Shown here piece by piece: positions 1 through 13,195 of a stretch of 64,000 nucleotides of DNA. The notes beneath the pieces were generated by a model. It was not told the origin of the DNA. It did not search any database and saw only the letters and a program-made list of their open reading frames with translations. Origin of the DNA: Opisthocomus hoazin (taxonomy: Eukaryota > Chordata > Aves > Opisthocomiformes > Opisthocomidae); assembly GCF_030867145.1 (NCBI RefSeq), contig NC_134415.1, positions 16,780,417 to 16,844,416 on the forward strand. The letters run 5' to 3'. How positions within the stretch are numbered: the first letter of the stretch is position 1; every line of letters starts with the position of its first letter. Both the position numbers and the translations under genes were made by a program.

Positions 1-2370
1 ATCAAGCTTCTGTACCAAAGGCTTAACAGTTAGCATCCCTAGCAAGGAAGATGAGCTGAGAGGGTCCGTCCCATTTCACAGGAGGTTTGTTTAGTCCTTT
101 CTGGAACCAAGGTTCCCTTGAAGCGATTTCTTCGTGAATTTTGAGTTTGTGTGGTCCCAGTTGCCTGAGGGCCTTGGACATGTCCTTGTCAAGTGCCTGT
201 CCAGCTCTTGCTGGGCTGTGTGGCCCAACTATCCTAAGCTAATTTCCTTTACTTTCAGAAGATCTGTTGTGGGTTGGGGCAGGTACCTGGAGTGAGATGA
301 GCATCCAGTTGTCCTTGGGTATAAAAATTCTCTATTCTTTACATATTTATGTGGTGAGATTTCAAACTGGCTGTTTTGATGGGTGCTAAGCTACTTGTTT
401 CTTTTCTTCAGGGCATCTGAGTGAGTGTCCCTGCTTCATGAGACTTCACATTTGAGCCCAGGCTGGTGAGTGCTCAGGTCCTTGTGGCCTTGAGAAATGA
501 TTGTGATTTCAGCTTGGGATATCTGCATGCACATCTCCTGTCCTTAACCTGGTAGGAAGAGTCCCCTAGATCACCTGTTTGATGGTGGGATGTTGACAAA
601 CTTGCTTCTGGTCAGGATTTCAGCATTCCTCTTTGAAGAAGAGAAATGTCTTCCCAGTAAGTCAGACCCATGTGTTTTGCTTGGGGATGCAGTGGAATGT
701 GCATTCGCTGTGCTGGATGTGATTTTTCTAAAGTATTAGAGATCTCTTCACCTACTTGAGTCTTTTTAGGAGAAGGGACCTTGAGGGAATGACTGCAGCA
801 AGGGAGAGTTTTCAGCATTCTGATGGTGGAGGTTTACAGGTTGGTCCTAGGAAGTTGTGCGTGTCTGTGGAAGAGCGTGAGAAACTTTTGAGAGCTTGTG
901 TTTTTAGCAGAGTGGAGGACAGCTTGCAAATGTTCCAGTGGAGTGTAAAGTCTGTTGTGGCTTGGAGCCACTCTGTGTTTGGTGCAGACACCTCACGCTT
1001 GCCAGTGCTCCCAGGCAACTCAATCTAAATGTCAAGAAGATGCAGCTAGGCAAGAGTGGATGAGAACTGGGGAGAATTCTTGGGGCTCCATTTAGACACT
1101 TAACATATAAAACTCTGCTGGCCAAAACACAAAGCAAGTGAAGTCTGCCAGGTCACTGGCCCAGTGGTATATGTTGACTGCCTTGAAGGTATGTGAATGG
1201 GAGTCAAATGGTCCTGCCTTTAGAAGAGGAGAGAGGGTGATCTGAGTTGTGGCAGGTCCTGCACATTGAAGTAGGGCAGGTCAGGCACTGAGACTGCAGA
1301 GATGTGAGGCTTGATCAGTGTTAGCATCCAGCAAGGGAAAGGGGAATGAGAAGTGGGCGCTTACCCCAAATATAGGGGGACGATGAATGATGTATTTGTT
1401 ATCATCAGGAAAGGTCCGCTATCAGGCTCTCCAGCAGCTGCTTAGCATCTCTGAGACCTGTTGTCTTGTGTACAATGGGGTGACTGAAATCCTGGCTGCT
1501 TGGAGAGGAAGTCTTCCTGTCTTCCACTGCGGTCCCAAAGTGGTGGAAAGGAAGGAGATTCTTCCATTTATACAAGATAGCTGCTTTGCTTCTACCCTGT
1601 TTTTTGCTCTTGTACTCTACTGCTCCTGCAGCAGGAAGCATACTGCCCAGCGTGGCTGAGGTAAAGGGACTAATCTGGTCTTTCTGCTCATGGTACTACT
1701 TCATATTGCAAAATCTGACGTTTGGTACCAACATCAGAGGCATTGCTCCCAAATTTGATGCCACCAGTGATGTGGGGGTGATCTTTGTCTTTTCTGATGG
1801 AGTGAGCAGTTGCAATGGTATGGTGCCTCCTTCTGAGGAGCCTCCTGCGGTCTGCTCCATTGGGGTTCCAGTGTAAGCCAAAAACTTCTGGGTTTGGGCT
1901 CTTTAATGGCTGGAGTCTCCTCCCACATAGTCCCTGCTGACAGTGACAGCACATGATCAATAACTCTTGCTCCAGCTGTCACTGCTGCCTGTAAGGCTTG
2001 CAGTTTCCATATTGGAAAAGGCCTTTCCTAAAGAGCCTAATCAATATGCTGCTGTGAGGTCTGTTCTCGTTTGCTATATATAATCTGGACAGACACAAAC
2101 TACGTGAGTGAGCATGTGTGGAGGGGGGGAGAGGATGTGCCAGCCCTCTGCTCTCACTGACTGGGAGAAGGACACAGCTACCTCTTGCTTTGCTCCCTCT
2201 CCTGCAGCTGTTGTTCAAGGCTTGCGGCCACATCCTTTCCCTGCTCTGTTAGCACTCTGCATGGGGACCTGCTCTGGGACTCCAGGGGAGCCAGATTCCT
2301 GCTGGGTCACTTCTAGGGTTCGGTGGAGCGCCTGCGACTCTCTCTTCTATGCACTCTCTGCTGTTGGTAG
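1..2370. other. Unassigned sequence upstream of the first TJAP1 coding exon
   Basis: No gene, RNA or recognised repeat could be supported here. The stretch is AT/GC balanced, lacks a CpG island, and its open frames are short and overlap on both strands, so the TJAP1 transcription start is probably further left, outside the window. The end of the stretch has a pyrimidine-rich tract followed by AG at 2369-2370, which looks like the splice acceptor before the first coding exon. Positions 1400-2230 have several medium open frames on the minus strand, none matching a family I recognise. Confidence 0.4.
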
Positions 2371-2403
2371 GTAACCCGCTTTCGGAGCCACGCAGGTGGG
2401 AGG

Positions 2404-5400
2404 ATGTCGAGCACAGCTCCGTCAAAGAAGCCTTACCGCAAGGCACCCCCGCAGCATCGCGAGATCCGCCATGAGGTGCCCATCATTCGTGACGACCAGG
2501 ATGGAGTGATATTGGCGGAGCAGAGTCAGGTAACGGCTTGCCGGGTGGCAAAGGGCTTAACACCATTGCACCAGCAAACAGGGTTTAGTTACACCGAGGC
2601 AGGCCAGCTCAAGCAGGCAGAGGGCTTTGAGGTTTGCAACCTGAACTTGTCCTCATCGTGGTCCCTGGAGTCTGGCAGTGAGAGGGAGGTGACAGGGTGC
2701 GGAGCAGAGGTGAACATCAAGAGCCAGACTGTCTCACCAGCACTTCCACGTCGTGGGAAGATGGGGCAGCGAAGTGGGAAGTGGTGCCCAAACCGCAGTC
2801 GTGGGCACCTCAGCAAATTTGTGAGCCATAGCATGGAGACAGTTGTGGTGTCTGGAGACGAAAGGCACCATCCCACTTGCTCTTTCAAGAGCAGAAGCCT
2901 GGAACGCTCACTTATGTTTAAAGAGCCTCCTGAAGTCCTGACACCGAGGAAGTTTCGGGTCTCCTCTACACACCTGCCTCTCAAAGGGATCCTGAAGCAG
3001 ACCAACATGACAGGCCCGTGCCCTGAGACCTTACGCAAGTCCCGCTCAGTAGAGACGCTTTCCCGTGGCCGTGGCTCATGCAAATACAGCAGTCCTCAGC
3101 TCTGCCTCAGCCGTAGGGAGCAGCGCTCACTGGAGCACAGCAGCAGCAGTGCCGTTGACTCTGTCAAGCACAGGGACAAGATCACAGAGGAAAAACTGCA
3201 ATTCTCCAAATTCCTGGATGAGATTACCCAGCGGGTGCTGTGTCCCATCCGCTTGTACTCACAGGGGGAGACCAAGGGAGCAAAACAAGACCAGAACTCT
3301 CCCCTTTTCCCCAGAAGCTCTGTGCCAGAAGGCCGAGGTCACCTGAAAGAGGTCAAAACCAGGCATGCAACTGAAAGATCCCCCTGCCCAAGCAGAAGAA
3401 AAGTCGGAAAGAAATGTGAGGGGCTGGGAGTGGCTTCGTGCCGGAGAAAGCGTGCTGAGGAGGCTGAGAGAGCATCCAGACTGAAAAAGAAAGCCGTCCT
3501 TGGGAGGAAGGACAGTAAGGAAAAACTCCTTTCCCTGGAGAATAGGGTAGCAGATCTGTGTCGGCATGAACTGCAGCAGCTGTCAGACCTGAGGATGGCA
3601 GGGACATCCTCTGGGCAGCAGCACTCACTGTCTTCTTGGAAAAGCAGTGCAGAGGGCAGAAGGGAAGAAAGCAGTCCCTGTTCACAGCTATTACAGCCAC
3701 ATCATCTGAGCGCTAAACTTGGGCAGAAGCATGCAGTGGAGCCGAACTACCCAGAGAAAGGATCCTTCTCCACTCCAACACACTGGAGTCGGGAGGAGGG
3801 GCCTACCCCATCTACATCCTCCCCTTCCTTCAGCCTGGCACTAAACAAGGTAGGTGCCAGGGCCACTCGCTCAGACAGGGTCCTCGCAAAGGCCAAAGCC
3901 CCTGCCTGGACCTCATCTAGTCTGTAATGCCAGTGGGAGAGCGAGAGCGGGCCCCGCGACCTCGCATTGCGGGTACTTAATCACCAGAAGCTACTCCTGT
4001 GGGTGCCACTCATGGCTGTGCTCCAGGTTGGGTGTATCGTCCTGGGAGGAACCAACTCCCCTTTGGCCCCAGGAGTTAGGAGGGCAGGAGCTGGTGCTGT
4101 TCTCCCAACTGCAGACTTCCCAGGTGTTTGCAGGCTGGAGGCCCTCCGGGCTGCAGGGCAGCAGGCGTGTGCGGGAGGTGGGCAGCACTGTTGTCAGGAG
4201 GTGTTGGGATGCCACCGGCGCTTTGTATGTGCCCTGTGCCTGGTTGTGCTGGGGTGCTGGATCTTTGTGTGATGGCTCTTTCAGGTCTTTGTAAGCCTTC
4301 TCCTCTTTTCTCCAGCCTACTCTGGGGCCGTCACCGTGTTTTAATAGGAGACACGTTAACCCCTTTGCCTGGCCACTAGCATCTGCTCTGTGTGTATTTG
4401 TGGGGGTGGGGGAGACAGTTGCTAGATAATTCTGCATAAATTAACAGATTGCCATGTGGGGTCAGGATGCAAGAAAAGAATGGGTTGATGCTTCGTCTTT
4501 AGGGAGAGGAGGATGTATGCAGGTGCTAAGAACCATTCTTTTAAAGTGGGAATTGATGAAAGAAGCAGCCCCATGATGTCTTGGGGCCAGGACTGGAGTG
4601 GTTTGCCTTCTGTAATATTGCTAGCAGCAAAAAAACCTCATCCACAACTGCCTGTGGCATGGCCTCTGAGCCCAGAGTTGGCTGTGACACTTAATCGACA
4701 ATCTGAAGCATGGCAGCACTTTGGGTTTGTAAGTGCTGTTGGTATACCAAGCACCAAAAATAATCCATGGGCAGCTTGGACTTTGTGAGAACGGTCATAG
4801 TCTTGGGCTTTCACAGAAAATACGGTTGCTTCTAGTGCTAGTTAAATCTCTCCCAGCCATGCTGGCAGGCAGCAGCCACCTCATGGGTTAACACAGAGAG
4901 TGCAAAGGAAGTGAGAATAGCTGAGCCACGTGCTCTTGTTGCTGTGCTGTGTCTTCTTGTTCTGCAGGTCCCTGCTCCAGCCATCTGCGGATTTTGCCCA
5001 AAAATTTAGTTTCTTTGACGGGCTTTTTGGACCTTTGGTGTTTCTTCTGCTATCCCCAAATAGTTATAGTGGCAGGTTTCAGGTCTGCAGAAAGAAGCCC
5101 TTTTCACAGCACAGTCTGGTGGTGTAAATGGTAGACATATTTTTCAGCTCCCAGATGATTCTCTTTCATTCTTTTTGTGGAGCTTCAAGGGTGTTGTGAT
5201 GGCTGTGGTGACAATTTAATCCTCAGTGTATGCTGCCCTGTGAGATTCCTGCCACCCACTAATTGTGGATGCGGAGGAAGCTGAAACACCAGGTAAGGTG
5301 CCAGTGTTATTAAGAGATGCTGAGATTGCACCGTGGGAGAGTAAAGTTGCCTAACTTGTGTGGTGGTTTCTAGCCTAGCTTTTCTTCCCTGAACCAGAAC

Positions 5401-8400
5401 ACACAGTCTGTCTTGGTATCAGACAGCTGAGCGGTGTGTACAGATCCCAGCAGCCCTAAGCTTGCCTAGCATGACCTGTCAGAGCAGGTGAGGAAGAGTC
5501 CCAGGCAGGGTCTAGCAACCAAGATTCTGCCCTTTAGGACAATGTGAAAGACCAGCTCCTTCTCTGAAAGAATCTCACAGCTTTTTTCCTCCCCATGCAG
5601 GAACCCTTGACGGATGCAGAAAGGATGAAGTAAGTGTCCTCCTCCCCCTTTATACCTGTTGTACTGCAACTGTGTGGGTGCTGATTCCTCACATTCTGCC
5701 TGTGCCTCCTGCACAACGAAGCTGGCTGGCCCTGCAGGCTCCCCTCAGATCTTCAACCTTTCTGGGGCCATGTGGGCAGAGTTCCAGTCTGTGCCTTGTC
5801 AACCTCTGCCTGGCATGTCTCTTCCCCCTGGAGGGGGAGGGAACATAGAGATCCCCAGTGCAGGTGCAGGCAGAGGAGTTGGTGGGTGTGAAAGAAAGCC
5901 TTCGATACAGGTGGAGGGAGGGGTGCCTTCTTTAACCCTTCTTGTTGCCACTGTGTTGCTTTAAGCCATCAGAAGCAGTATGCAGAGGCCTGCTGCTGAC
6001 TGAGCGCGAGAGCTGAGCCTTTTGGTGGTGTGGGGCACAGACAGCTGGTAACACTGAGCTCCAAGCCATAGTGAGGAGAAAGCTTGCACTGCTGGAGAGA
6101 AGCTGTGCTTCTGGGTTTCTCTAAGCAACTGAGCACGAAGGAATGAAAAACAACAGGAAATCCTTCTGACCGCCAGGCATGTCCTGGCTGGGGAGGAACG
6201 GAGCAGCTTGTGTTGGAATGGGGTTGACTGGCAGCTGTGATCACATCTGTAAATGCACCCCATCACCTCTGCTTCTGGGCTTAAGGCTGTATGGAGTCCT
6301 CTTTCCACAATGTATTTGGTATGTGAGGACTTTTGAACAAGGGGAGGAGAAGATGATTTTACTCTTTTTGCCTTCAACTCTTCTAACCTGAACTGGGATA
6401 AATTATTGAGTGGGTTTCATTCACCAGGGAGGGACACTGGAGCTGCACAGCTCATCTGGCTAGCGGGCTTTACCCAAGCACTGTAACCCGAGAGGGAGCT
6501 GGGAGTCACGGCTGGCCAGCTGGCATGAGCTTTTTTGCTCCTGCTCCAAAAGAGTTTGAGTCTCCCTATCCTGACAGAGATGCGTGCGCTGGAGTCTCCT
6601 GCTAGTTCAGTTCCTGACTTCCTGGGAGCCCTGTGTGGGGTCTTGGGCCCTACAGCAGGGCAGCAGGGTGGGGACGCTGGTGTGGAGTACCCCTTGTGCA
6701 CTCAGTGGTCCCTTGTTCCTGTGTGCCCCAGGCTACTGCAGCATGAGAATGAGGAGCTGCGCCGGCGGCTGACATACGTGACTAACAAAATGGAGGCGAT
6801 GGAGCGGGAGCTGGAGTCAGGTCAGGACTACCTGGAGATGGAGCTGGGCCAGAACCGTGAGGAGCTGGAGAAATTCAAGGACAAATTCCGTAGGTATGAA
6901 AAAGAAAACGAGATGGATAGAGTTAGATGACTCCCTCAGCTGGCGTGAGCAGGCTGTGCTCTGTTGTGGAAATCAAAGGCATGCTGCATCCTTGGAAAGG
7001 TGCACGCCGGATCGTAGGGGAGTTAAAGGCTCTGCAGCCATTGCTTCCTCCAGGGTAAAGTGTAGGAATGCTGCCAGCACGAGGGGCTGACAACAACAGG
7101 ACATTCTTCATCTGTTGGATGAAGGCAGGGTCCAGCTTGGGTAGTTACTCCACATGTGCAAAAGGAGCCACTGGCGGCTGCAAGAAAATACATCACCACT
7201 TTTCCGTAAAATACCTGAGCTAAAAATCAATGCCAGTCACTGGTCACATGCTGACATGTGACATAGCTCAGAAGAGTCCTCCAAAGTCATTCACACGCTC
7301 CCCTGCAAGATCGTTTCACCCAGCTGACCTCATTCTGCCTCCAGTAACTTGGGGTCTGAAGGCCATTATGTGGCAGAGGTGAGGCACAGTTAATATGCCT
7401 GGTTGTCTTGGTACTGTGAAACCAATCTTTCTGGTGTTGTGGAGTTGGTGGTTTGCTTGGCAGCTATGAAGGAAGCTTGAGCAGGTGCCTGAGATCCATT
7501 CCGATGCGTATCTTGTTTCTGTAGGTTGCAGAACAGCTACACAGCTTCCCAGAGAACCAACCAAGACCTAGAGGAGAAGCTGCATGCCCTGGTAAGTGCC
7601 CTAGTAAGTCACTAGAGGGAGGAGGTGGAAGAGAGCTGTGTGTTAGGAGCAGATGGGGGAAGGGGCCCTGGCTTTACCCAGCATATGTGGCAGTGGGCGA
7701 GGGGTGAGATTCTGGCCATGACCCATTCCGGCTGGTGTTGTGGACTGTTTTCTTGATTTACGGAGCCCCTACTTGGTCATTGGTGCACGTGAGCTTTGGT
7801 TCCCCACAACATAATTGCATGGTATTCCGTCGTGTTGCTTCAGTCCCTCTCAGAATGCCAGGGATGCATCAGCCAGTGTTGGGGTGGTCATCCCGGGAGG
7901 ATGGGGGCAGTCAGAGCAGAGCCAATGTGCGTGTATGTCTGTTGTGTGCATTCATAACACTCATGGCTGTTTCTTTTCTCTCCCTCCCCCCCCTCTCTCT
8001 CTCTCTCCTCCCCACGCTGCCGCTGGCACACGCTGGGTGCACTCACCTCTCAGGCCTCTCTCAGCCAAAGCTGGATTTTTGCAGTTGCGTCTTTTCGTTT
8101 GTGTGTTTTTTCTTTTTCCTCTTTACGTGTCTCAGCCTGTTGGTTTCATTGTCAGTCCCACATACACCATCCCAGATGGAGGGGCCCCAGCCCTCGTCCA
8201 GCCAAGGGCTCACCTGGTATCCAGCAGCTGCCCACAGATGCGGCAGGTCCTAGCTTGCAGTGCTGCATCTTAAGGGCGTTTGACTCTCAGCCAGCTGGAG
8301 CATGGCGTGTTGGGAAGCGGTGCCCATAAGCTGTGGCACTGCACAAGATGTTGATGGCTGTGAGCCTTGTTTGCTCCCTTTCCTTCCCCTTTTGGGCTGT

Positions 8401-11400
8401 CAGCAGGCAAGTCGAACAGCTGAGATGCTGATTGCCTCCACGTCCCCAGGATGAGATTTCTTTGGTTCTAGTGCTTGAATTTCTTGGGTTAATATTCATT
8501 GTGCTGATCCCTGAAGGGACTGCTTACCTGGGAAGCATTGTGCTCCTCTACGCCATTGTGTGTCGCTGTGCTGTACCCCTGACGCACAGCTGGACCCTGG
8601 TGGTCACAGCCTCAGAGCACCCTTGAGCAGTGTTGGAAAAACTTTTTGAGAAGGGGATGGCTTGGTGGTTCTGAGCTGTTGTCCCTCTCTGCTGTTATGT
8701 CTGGGTCCCTGTCAGCCCTCTACCTGAAACTGTTAGGGAGACCAAAGAGGCAAGATCGCCTGCTTTAAGGAGGGCATTAACTGAGCTCCAGATAAAGCTA
8801 CACAAGTCCTTTTCTTACTAGAGCAAGGCTTAAACTTTTTCAAGATGGTGCCATCTCCCTGCCGAAAGAAATTTTTGTCCGTTCAGCTTTGACTGCTGGA
8901 TCTTTCTGGGCGGTATACTTGTTCTGTTGTCCCAGAGAAGAGGGCTGGGTGTCACGAGCTCAGAGATCTTTGCTGCCAGTGGCAGGTTGGGATCTATTGC
9001 TCAAAACCACTAGCTTTCCACCAGGCACCATGTGCACCAGGGCAGAGAGGAGACATGGGTGTGCTGCAAGAAGAGATACTGCATTAAAGACGTTCAAACT
9101 CAACCTGTTTTTTCTGTAACTAGCCAGAGTGTCTGGCTCCATTTAGCCTTTGTAGTCCCTCCCTTGGTGAAGAGCCAGGCTGTCCCCCATGTCTGTCTGT
9201 CTTCAAGTTTTTGTATCCCAGCTGAACATGTCATTTTGCTATGCTTGGGCTGGGATGGTTGGTGAAGCCAGGTACTTCTGTGCTGGGGAGATTTACACCT
9301 GGTGTTCTTGCATCCCAGATTAAAAAGGCAGAGATGGACCGCAAGACACTGGACTGGGAGATTGTAGAGCTCACTAATAAATTGCTTGATGCCAAAACCA
9401 CCATCAATAAGCTGGAGGAACTCAATGTAAGTGTCAGTCTGTGCATAGCTGTGGAAGTGTGTGATGTGTGGGCTTTTCCTCTCATTCAAAGTCATTAGTG
9501 TAAGGGAGTGTGTGAATGACTTCAGTGTATATGAAAGTGTGGGAGCTGTACACTATGGTAGGGACAGACAAACAGAAAAGAGTCTGAGGGGTTGAGCAAG
9601 GAAGACTGATCTTCAAGTTTGATGAATTTGCTCTTTGGAGCTTAGGGTTTGACCTGAGTCCAGGCTGTACTAACGAGGAGGGGTCATTTACTCTAGAGCT
9701 GGGAGGGAGTTGATGCCTTTTCTACACCATTAGTATAAAAGTTTCTGGATCCGGTGCTTGTTTCTATTGTCTGCTCTCAACTCCCTCAGTGTGTCAGTCT
9801 GCAAGATGCCTGACATCAGGCAGTGTCTTCAGGCATGGCTAGGAGCTCTGGGATGGGATAGCAAATCTGGTGGGACTTTTGGAGCTTATTAAAATCCCCA
9901 GGGGGAGAGGGAGTTGATACACAGACAGAGTATATGCCTGGAGCAAGGGCTGCTGTTGAAACAGACACCTTGGCTGAGTTGTAAGAAAATACACAGGGGT
10001 GTGGAGAGGAGAGAATGTAAGGTGTCTCCTCCTGCTCAAGCAGCAACTGGTCAGGTGGGCACCTTTGCGGGTAAGAGATTGGGCCAGTCTGACGCTGTTG
10101 CACACCTGTGCCCTTTCTTGCAGGAACGCTATCGACAGGACTGCAACCTTGCAGTACAGCTGCTCAAGTGTAACAAGTCCCACTTCAGGAACCACAAGTT
10201 TGCTGATGTGAGTAGCAGTCCTGCTGAGGCGGGGAAGAAGGGCTCACGGTCTCCACCTGCATCTTGCTTCCTCCAGCTTTCTCTGCAGCACTGTCAGGCT
10301 CTCATCCTTCAGCCCCAGATAGAGGTGGGGGAGGTCCTGTTCCCACTCCTACTGAGAAGGCAGCACAGAGCCTCTGCCAGCTCCTCTTTCACACCAGCTT
10401 CATTTCACAGCTCAGCCAGGAGCTGTTATAAAAAGCACAAGAACCTTGAATTTGATAGCCTGCTGGGTGCCTGATGGGAGCTGGCAGGAGGACAGATCTC
10501 TCTCTTACCCTGCTCTGTCCTCTTCCCTTCCTCACCTGGCCACATGGAATGGCCAGGCTGCCTGATAAGGAGTCAAGCAGCAGTGGTCTGGCCCTGCTTC
10601 ACTTCTTACTCTGCGGAGAAATGCAGGAGGCAGCATTCAGGGTGTCTTTTAGGCCTCCTGAACAGGAGAAGTTGGTACCAACTCATAGTACCCCTTGTGG
10701 GGTCTGTTTGGCTCATCCTGCCCTCAGGATGAGCAAAGATGAAGTTTAGGCCTTTCACGTTGGTGGCATCGCTTCTTCGGTTGGAAGTGTCATTCAGGCC
10801 CGTACCCCTAGTCTCCAGCCTTTCGTGTGTTCCTCTCAGCAAAACCATGTGCTTGTCTTTTTTAACTTAGCAGGTGACCAATGTGTCGCCCTCCCCCATT
10901 GTGTCTCAAATTAGCACTCTTGAGGTCGGTGTATCAGTTACTGCTGGGGTAACCTTGACCTCTCTCCCAGCTGTCTCCCCTCCCCGGAGCTTTGAATTCT
11001 GTCCCCCAGGGCACCGTGTCCCACTTGGCTGCCACTGGAGGGGGGTCAGTGCTGAGCAGCTGTGGGGACAGTCTGCCTCCCAGCCAGCTGTTGGCATGCA
11101 GTGTGTCCTGTGTCCTCAGCTTCGAGCACAGGTTCCTTCTGGCTGTGATGGGATGGACCTTGCTGTGCCACCGCGTGGCTTGTGGAGCTCCGCTCTCCAC
11201 TTCATGATGTGCAGGAGCGTGGTGACCACAGCGAGGGTGGCTTGACAGGGTGATGGGGAGAGCGGTGGGGCCCATTTGCAGGACAAGGGGCAGTGCTTGT
11301 CCCCTGGTGAGACCCCAGTCCTGCAGCTTTGGTAATAAACCCCGTGTTTGCCTCTCTGAAGTGGAGAGAGTGAGGAAGTGGGATGAGTTGGTGGAGTTGG

Positions 11401-13195
11401 TGGGAACAAGGGAAGGTATTGATTCTGGTCTGCAGGCAGGCTGCCAAGGCAGCGTGACTGCAATTACCACACTCGGGGAGCACTGCGGATCACAGCACTG
11501 GGGGCTGTTGGGTCGCTTCGGTGCAACCACCGGCTGATTTTCCACAGATCAATAGACCCCTTCCTAGCATGCACTCGCTGGGCCTTGTCTCTGTGTTCGC
11601 CAGCATGGGGGTCTGAGTCCGTGTGCCGTCTTTTCTTGTTCTCTTCACAAAATGGGGCCTGTGAACCATGGCCTAGAAACATGACTGGTGTGACAGCTAG
11701 AGAGCCTTGTTAGTCCCTCGTGGGGTAGGTTTGCTTTCTCAAGGCAAGGCAGGTGAACGTTAGGGTCAAGATAAGGAGTACAAAGTACACATGAAGGTTG
11801 GTTGGAAGAGGCAGATATATTTGGATCTAAGTGGCTTGTGTGGCAGCCCCCTTCTAATGTCCTTTTCCTTCTCCCTAGCTTCCCTACGAGCTGCAGGACA
11901 TGGTCAATAAGCATTTGCACAGCACTCAGGAGTCCACAGGCCCTGGTCAAGAGGCAACCCACACCCTGGCTCCATCTGATGTTGTGCCCACCTCAGTCAT
12001 TGCCAGAGTCTTGGAGAAACCAGAATCTCTAGTTCTGAATTCAGCCAAGTCTAGCAGTGGCAGCTGCCCCATGGCTGAGGATGTCTTTGTGCATGTGGAC
12101 ATGAGTGGAGCCCCTCCTGATACCTGCAACAGCGCAGGGCAGATGGGGAAGGAGGGAGGAGATGTGGGGAAGCAGCAGAATGGTGGCTGCAAGCCGCAGA
12201 GCAGTGTGGAAAGCGTGCCAGAGGAGGTGCCTGCCTTTGAGAAGCTAAGCCCGTACCCTACACCCTCACCTCCCCATCCTATATACCCTGGGCGCAAGGT
12301 GATTGAGTTCTCTGAGGACAAGGTAAGGATCCCAAAGAACAGCCCCCTGCCCAACTGTACATACGCTACGCGCCAGGCCATCTCCCTCAGCCTGGTGCAG
12401 AGTGAAGATGAGAGCTGCGACCGGCACCGGACGCTCCCCAGCAGCCCTGCTTCAGATGGTCACCGTTCAGCCTCCAGCTGTTCCTGTCAGCAGTCCCCCA
12501 AAGCAGCCAGGGCTCACGGCTCTTCCCAGAGCAGCCCGTTCAGCAGCCCTCCCCAAATCCCGAGCGCCTTCGCCAGCTCTGCCAGCTCTGAGGAGGACCT
12601 GCTGGCCAACTGGCAGCGTATGTTCGTGGACAAGGCACCCCCCACCTCAGAGCGGGTGCTGATGAACCGCACGGCTTTCAGCCGTGACACAGCCCCTGAG
12701 CTCCAGAAGAGGTTTAGCCGCTCCATGCAGGAGCTGGGTAGGGCAGCCTCAGCTTACTCAGATGGTGAGGAGTCTGCGCAGAGCTGCAGCTGGACCGTGA
12801 GCCGGGACTCGAGCATGGACACAGACAGCACTGAGTCCAGAGCCCGCAGGAGCCATTTCTCCTCAGACTATGGTACAGATTTCTCGCAGGATGAAGCCCA
12901 GAAGCTGTTGCAGGAAAGCGGTGGAGGTGCTGCTGAGCCTGAAAGGCCCTCACCAGAGAAGCACAAGGACTATGTGGACCTTGGCTTGCCTGAGAGCCCA
13001 GCTGAGGAGAGAGAAATGTTGCTCCAGGAAAGCAAGGAGAGCAACCAAGGAGGTGCCCAAGAGGAAAGCGGAGAAGGCAGGGTCAAGCCTCCCTTCAGTC
13101 GGCCCCACCGCAGCCCCAAGAGGATGGGGGTCCACCACTTACATCGCAAGGACAGTCTGACGCAAGCCCAGGAGCAGGGCAACCTTCTCAGCTGA
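2404..13195 (+). CDS. TJAP1: TJAP1, tight junction-associated protein 1 (spliced CDS, 7 coding exons)
   Basis: Coding exons: 2404-2529, 5601-5629, 6732-6893, 7525-7591, 9319-9426, 10124-10207 and 11879-13195. They join in phase to 630 residues plus stop (human about 557). The start is the ATG at 2404, opening MSSTAPSKKPYRKAPP, close to the human N-terminus; the exon probably begins at 2371. Residues about 43-175 form the coiled coil (ENEELRRRL, ELGQNREELEKFKDKF, KKAEMDRKTLDWEIVELTNK). Then comes the conserved LLKCNKSHFRNHKFAD block, ending at residue 192. The last exon encodes a Ser/Pro-rich, probably disordered tail with conserved KVIEFSEDKVRIP (about residue 333) and a C-terminal MGVHHLHRKDSLTQAQEQ motif. 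From family knowledge, TJAP1 (PILT) binds the MAGUK protein DLG1 and acts at tight junctions and the Golgi. Similarity is high across all exons. It is convergent with LRRC73. Confidence 0.95.
2530..3849 (+). CDS. TJAP1: Candidate alternative coding extension of TJAP1 first coding exon
   Basis: After the standard donor at 2530 the TJAP1 frame stays open for another 440 codons, to an AAG|gtaggt donor at 3849/3850. Both donors are phase 0, so either can join the 5601 acceptor without a frame change; the long form would be about 1070 residues. The added segment (residues 43-482) is basic and rich in Ser, Arg and Lys. It has three related short motifs (SRSLERS near 163, SRSVETLSR near 213, QRSLEHSS near 240), a LKGILKQ motif near 193, and a hydrophobic patch FSKFLDEITQRVL near 267-279. 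A helical, Lys/Arg/Glu-rich stretch follows at about 346-395. Past 3849 the frame ends after 26 more codons. The other five frames are much more interrupted. The splice choice is inference: it could be an alternative-donor isoform, a retained-intron product or a separate exon. I do not recognise the inserted domain. Confidence 0.6.
7980..8015. repeat. C/CT-rich simple repeat in a TJAP1 intron
   Basis: A polypyrimidine run of C blocks and CT dinucleotides inside the intron between the 7591 donor and the 9319 acceptor. It is a simple low-complexity tract with no assigned role. Confidence 0.8.

Noticed and set aside
1400-2230. Coding-like minus-strand stretch suspected as an old mobile-element or gene relic
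   Set aside because: Frames are short and I could match them to no family, so no element was called.
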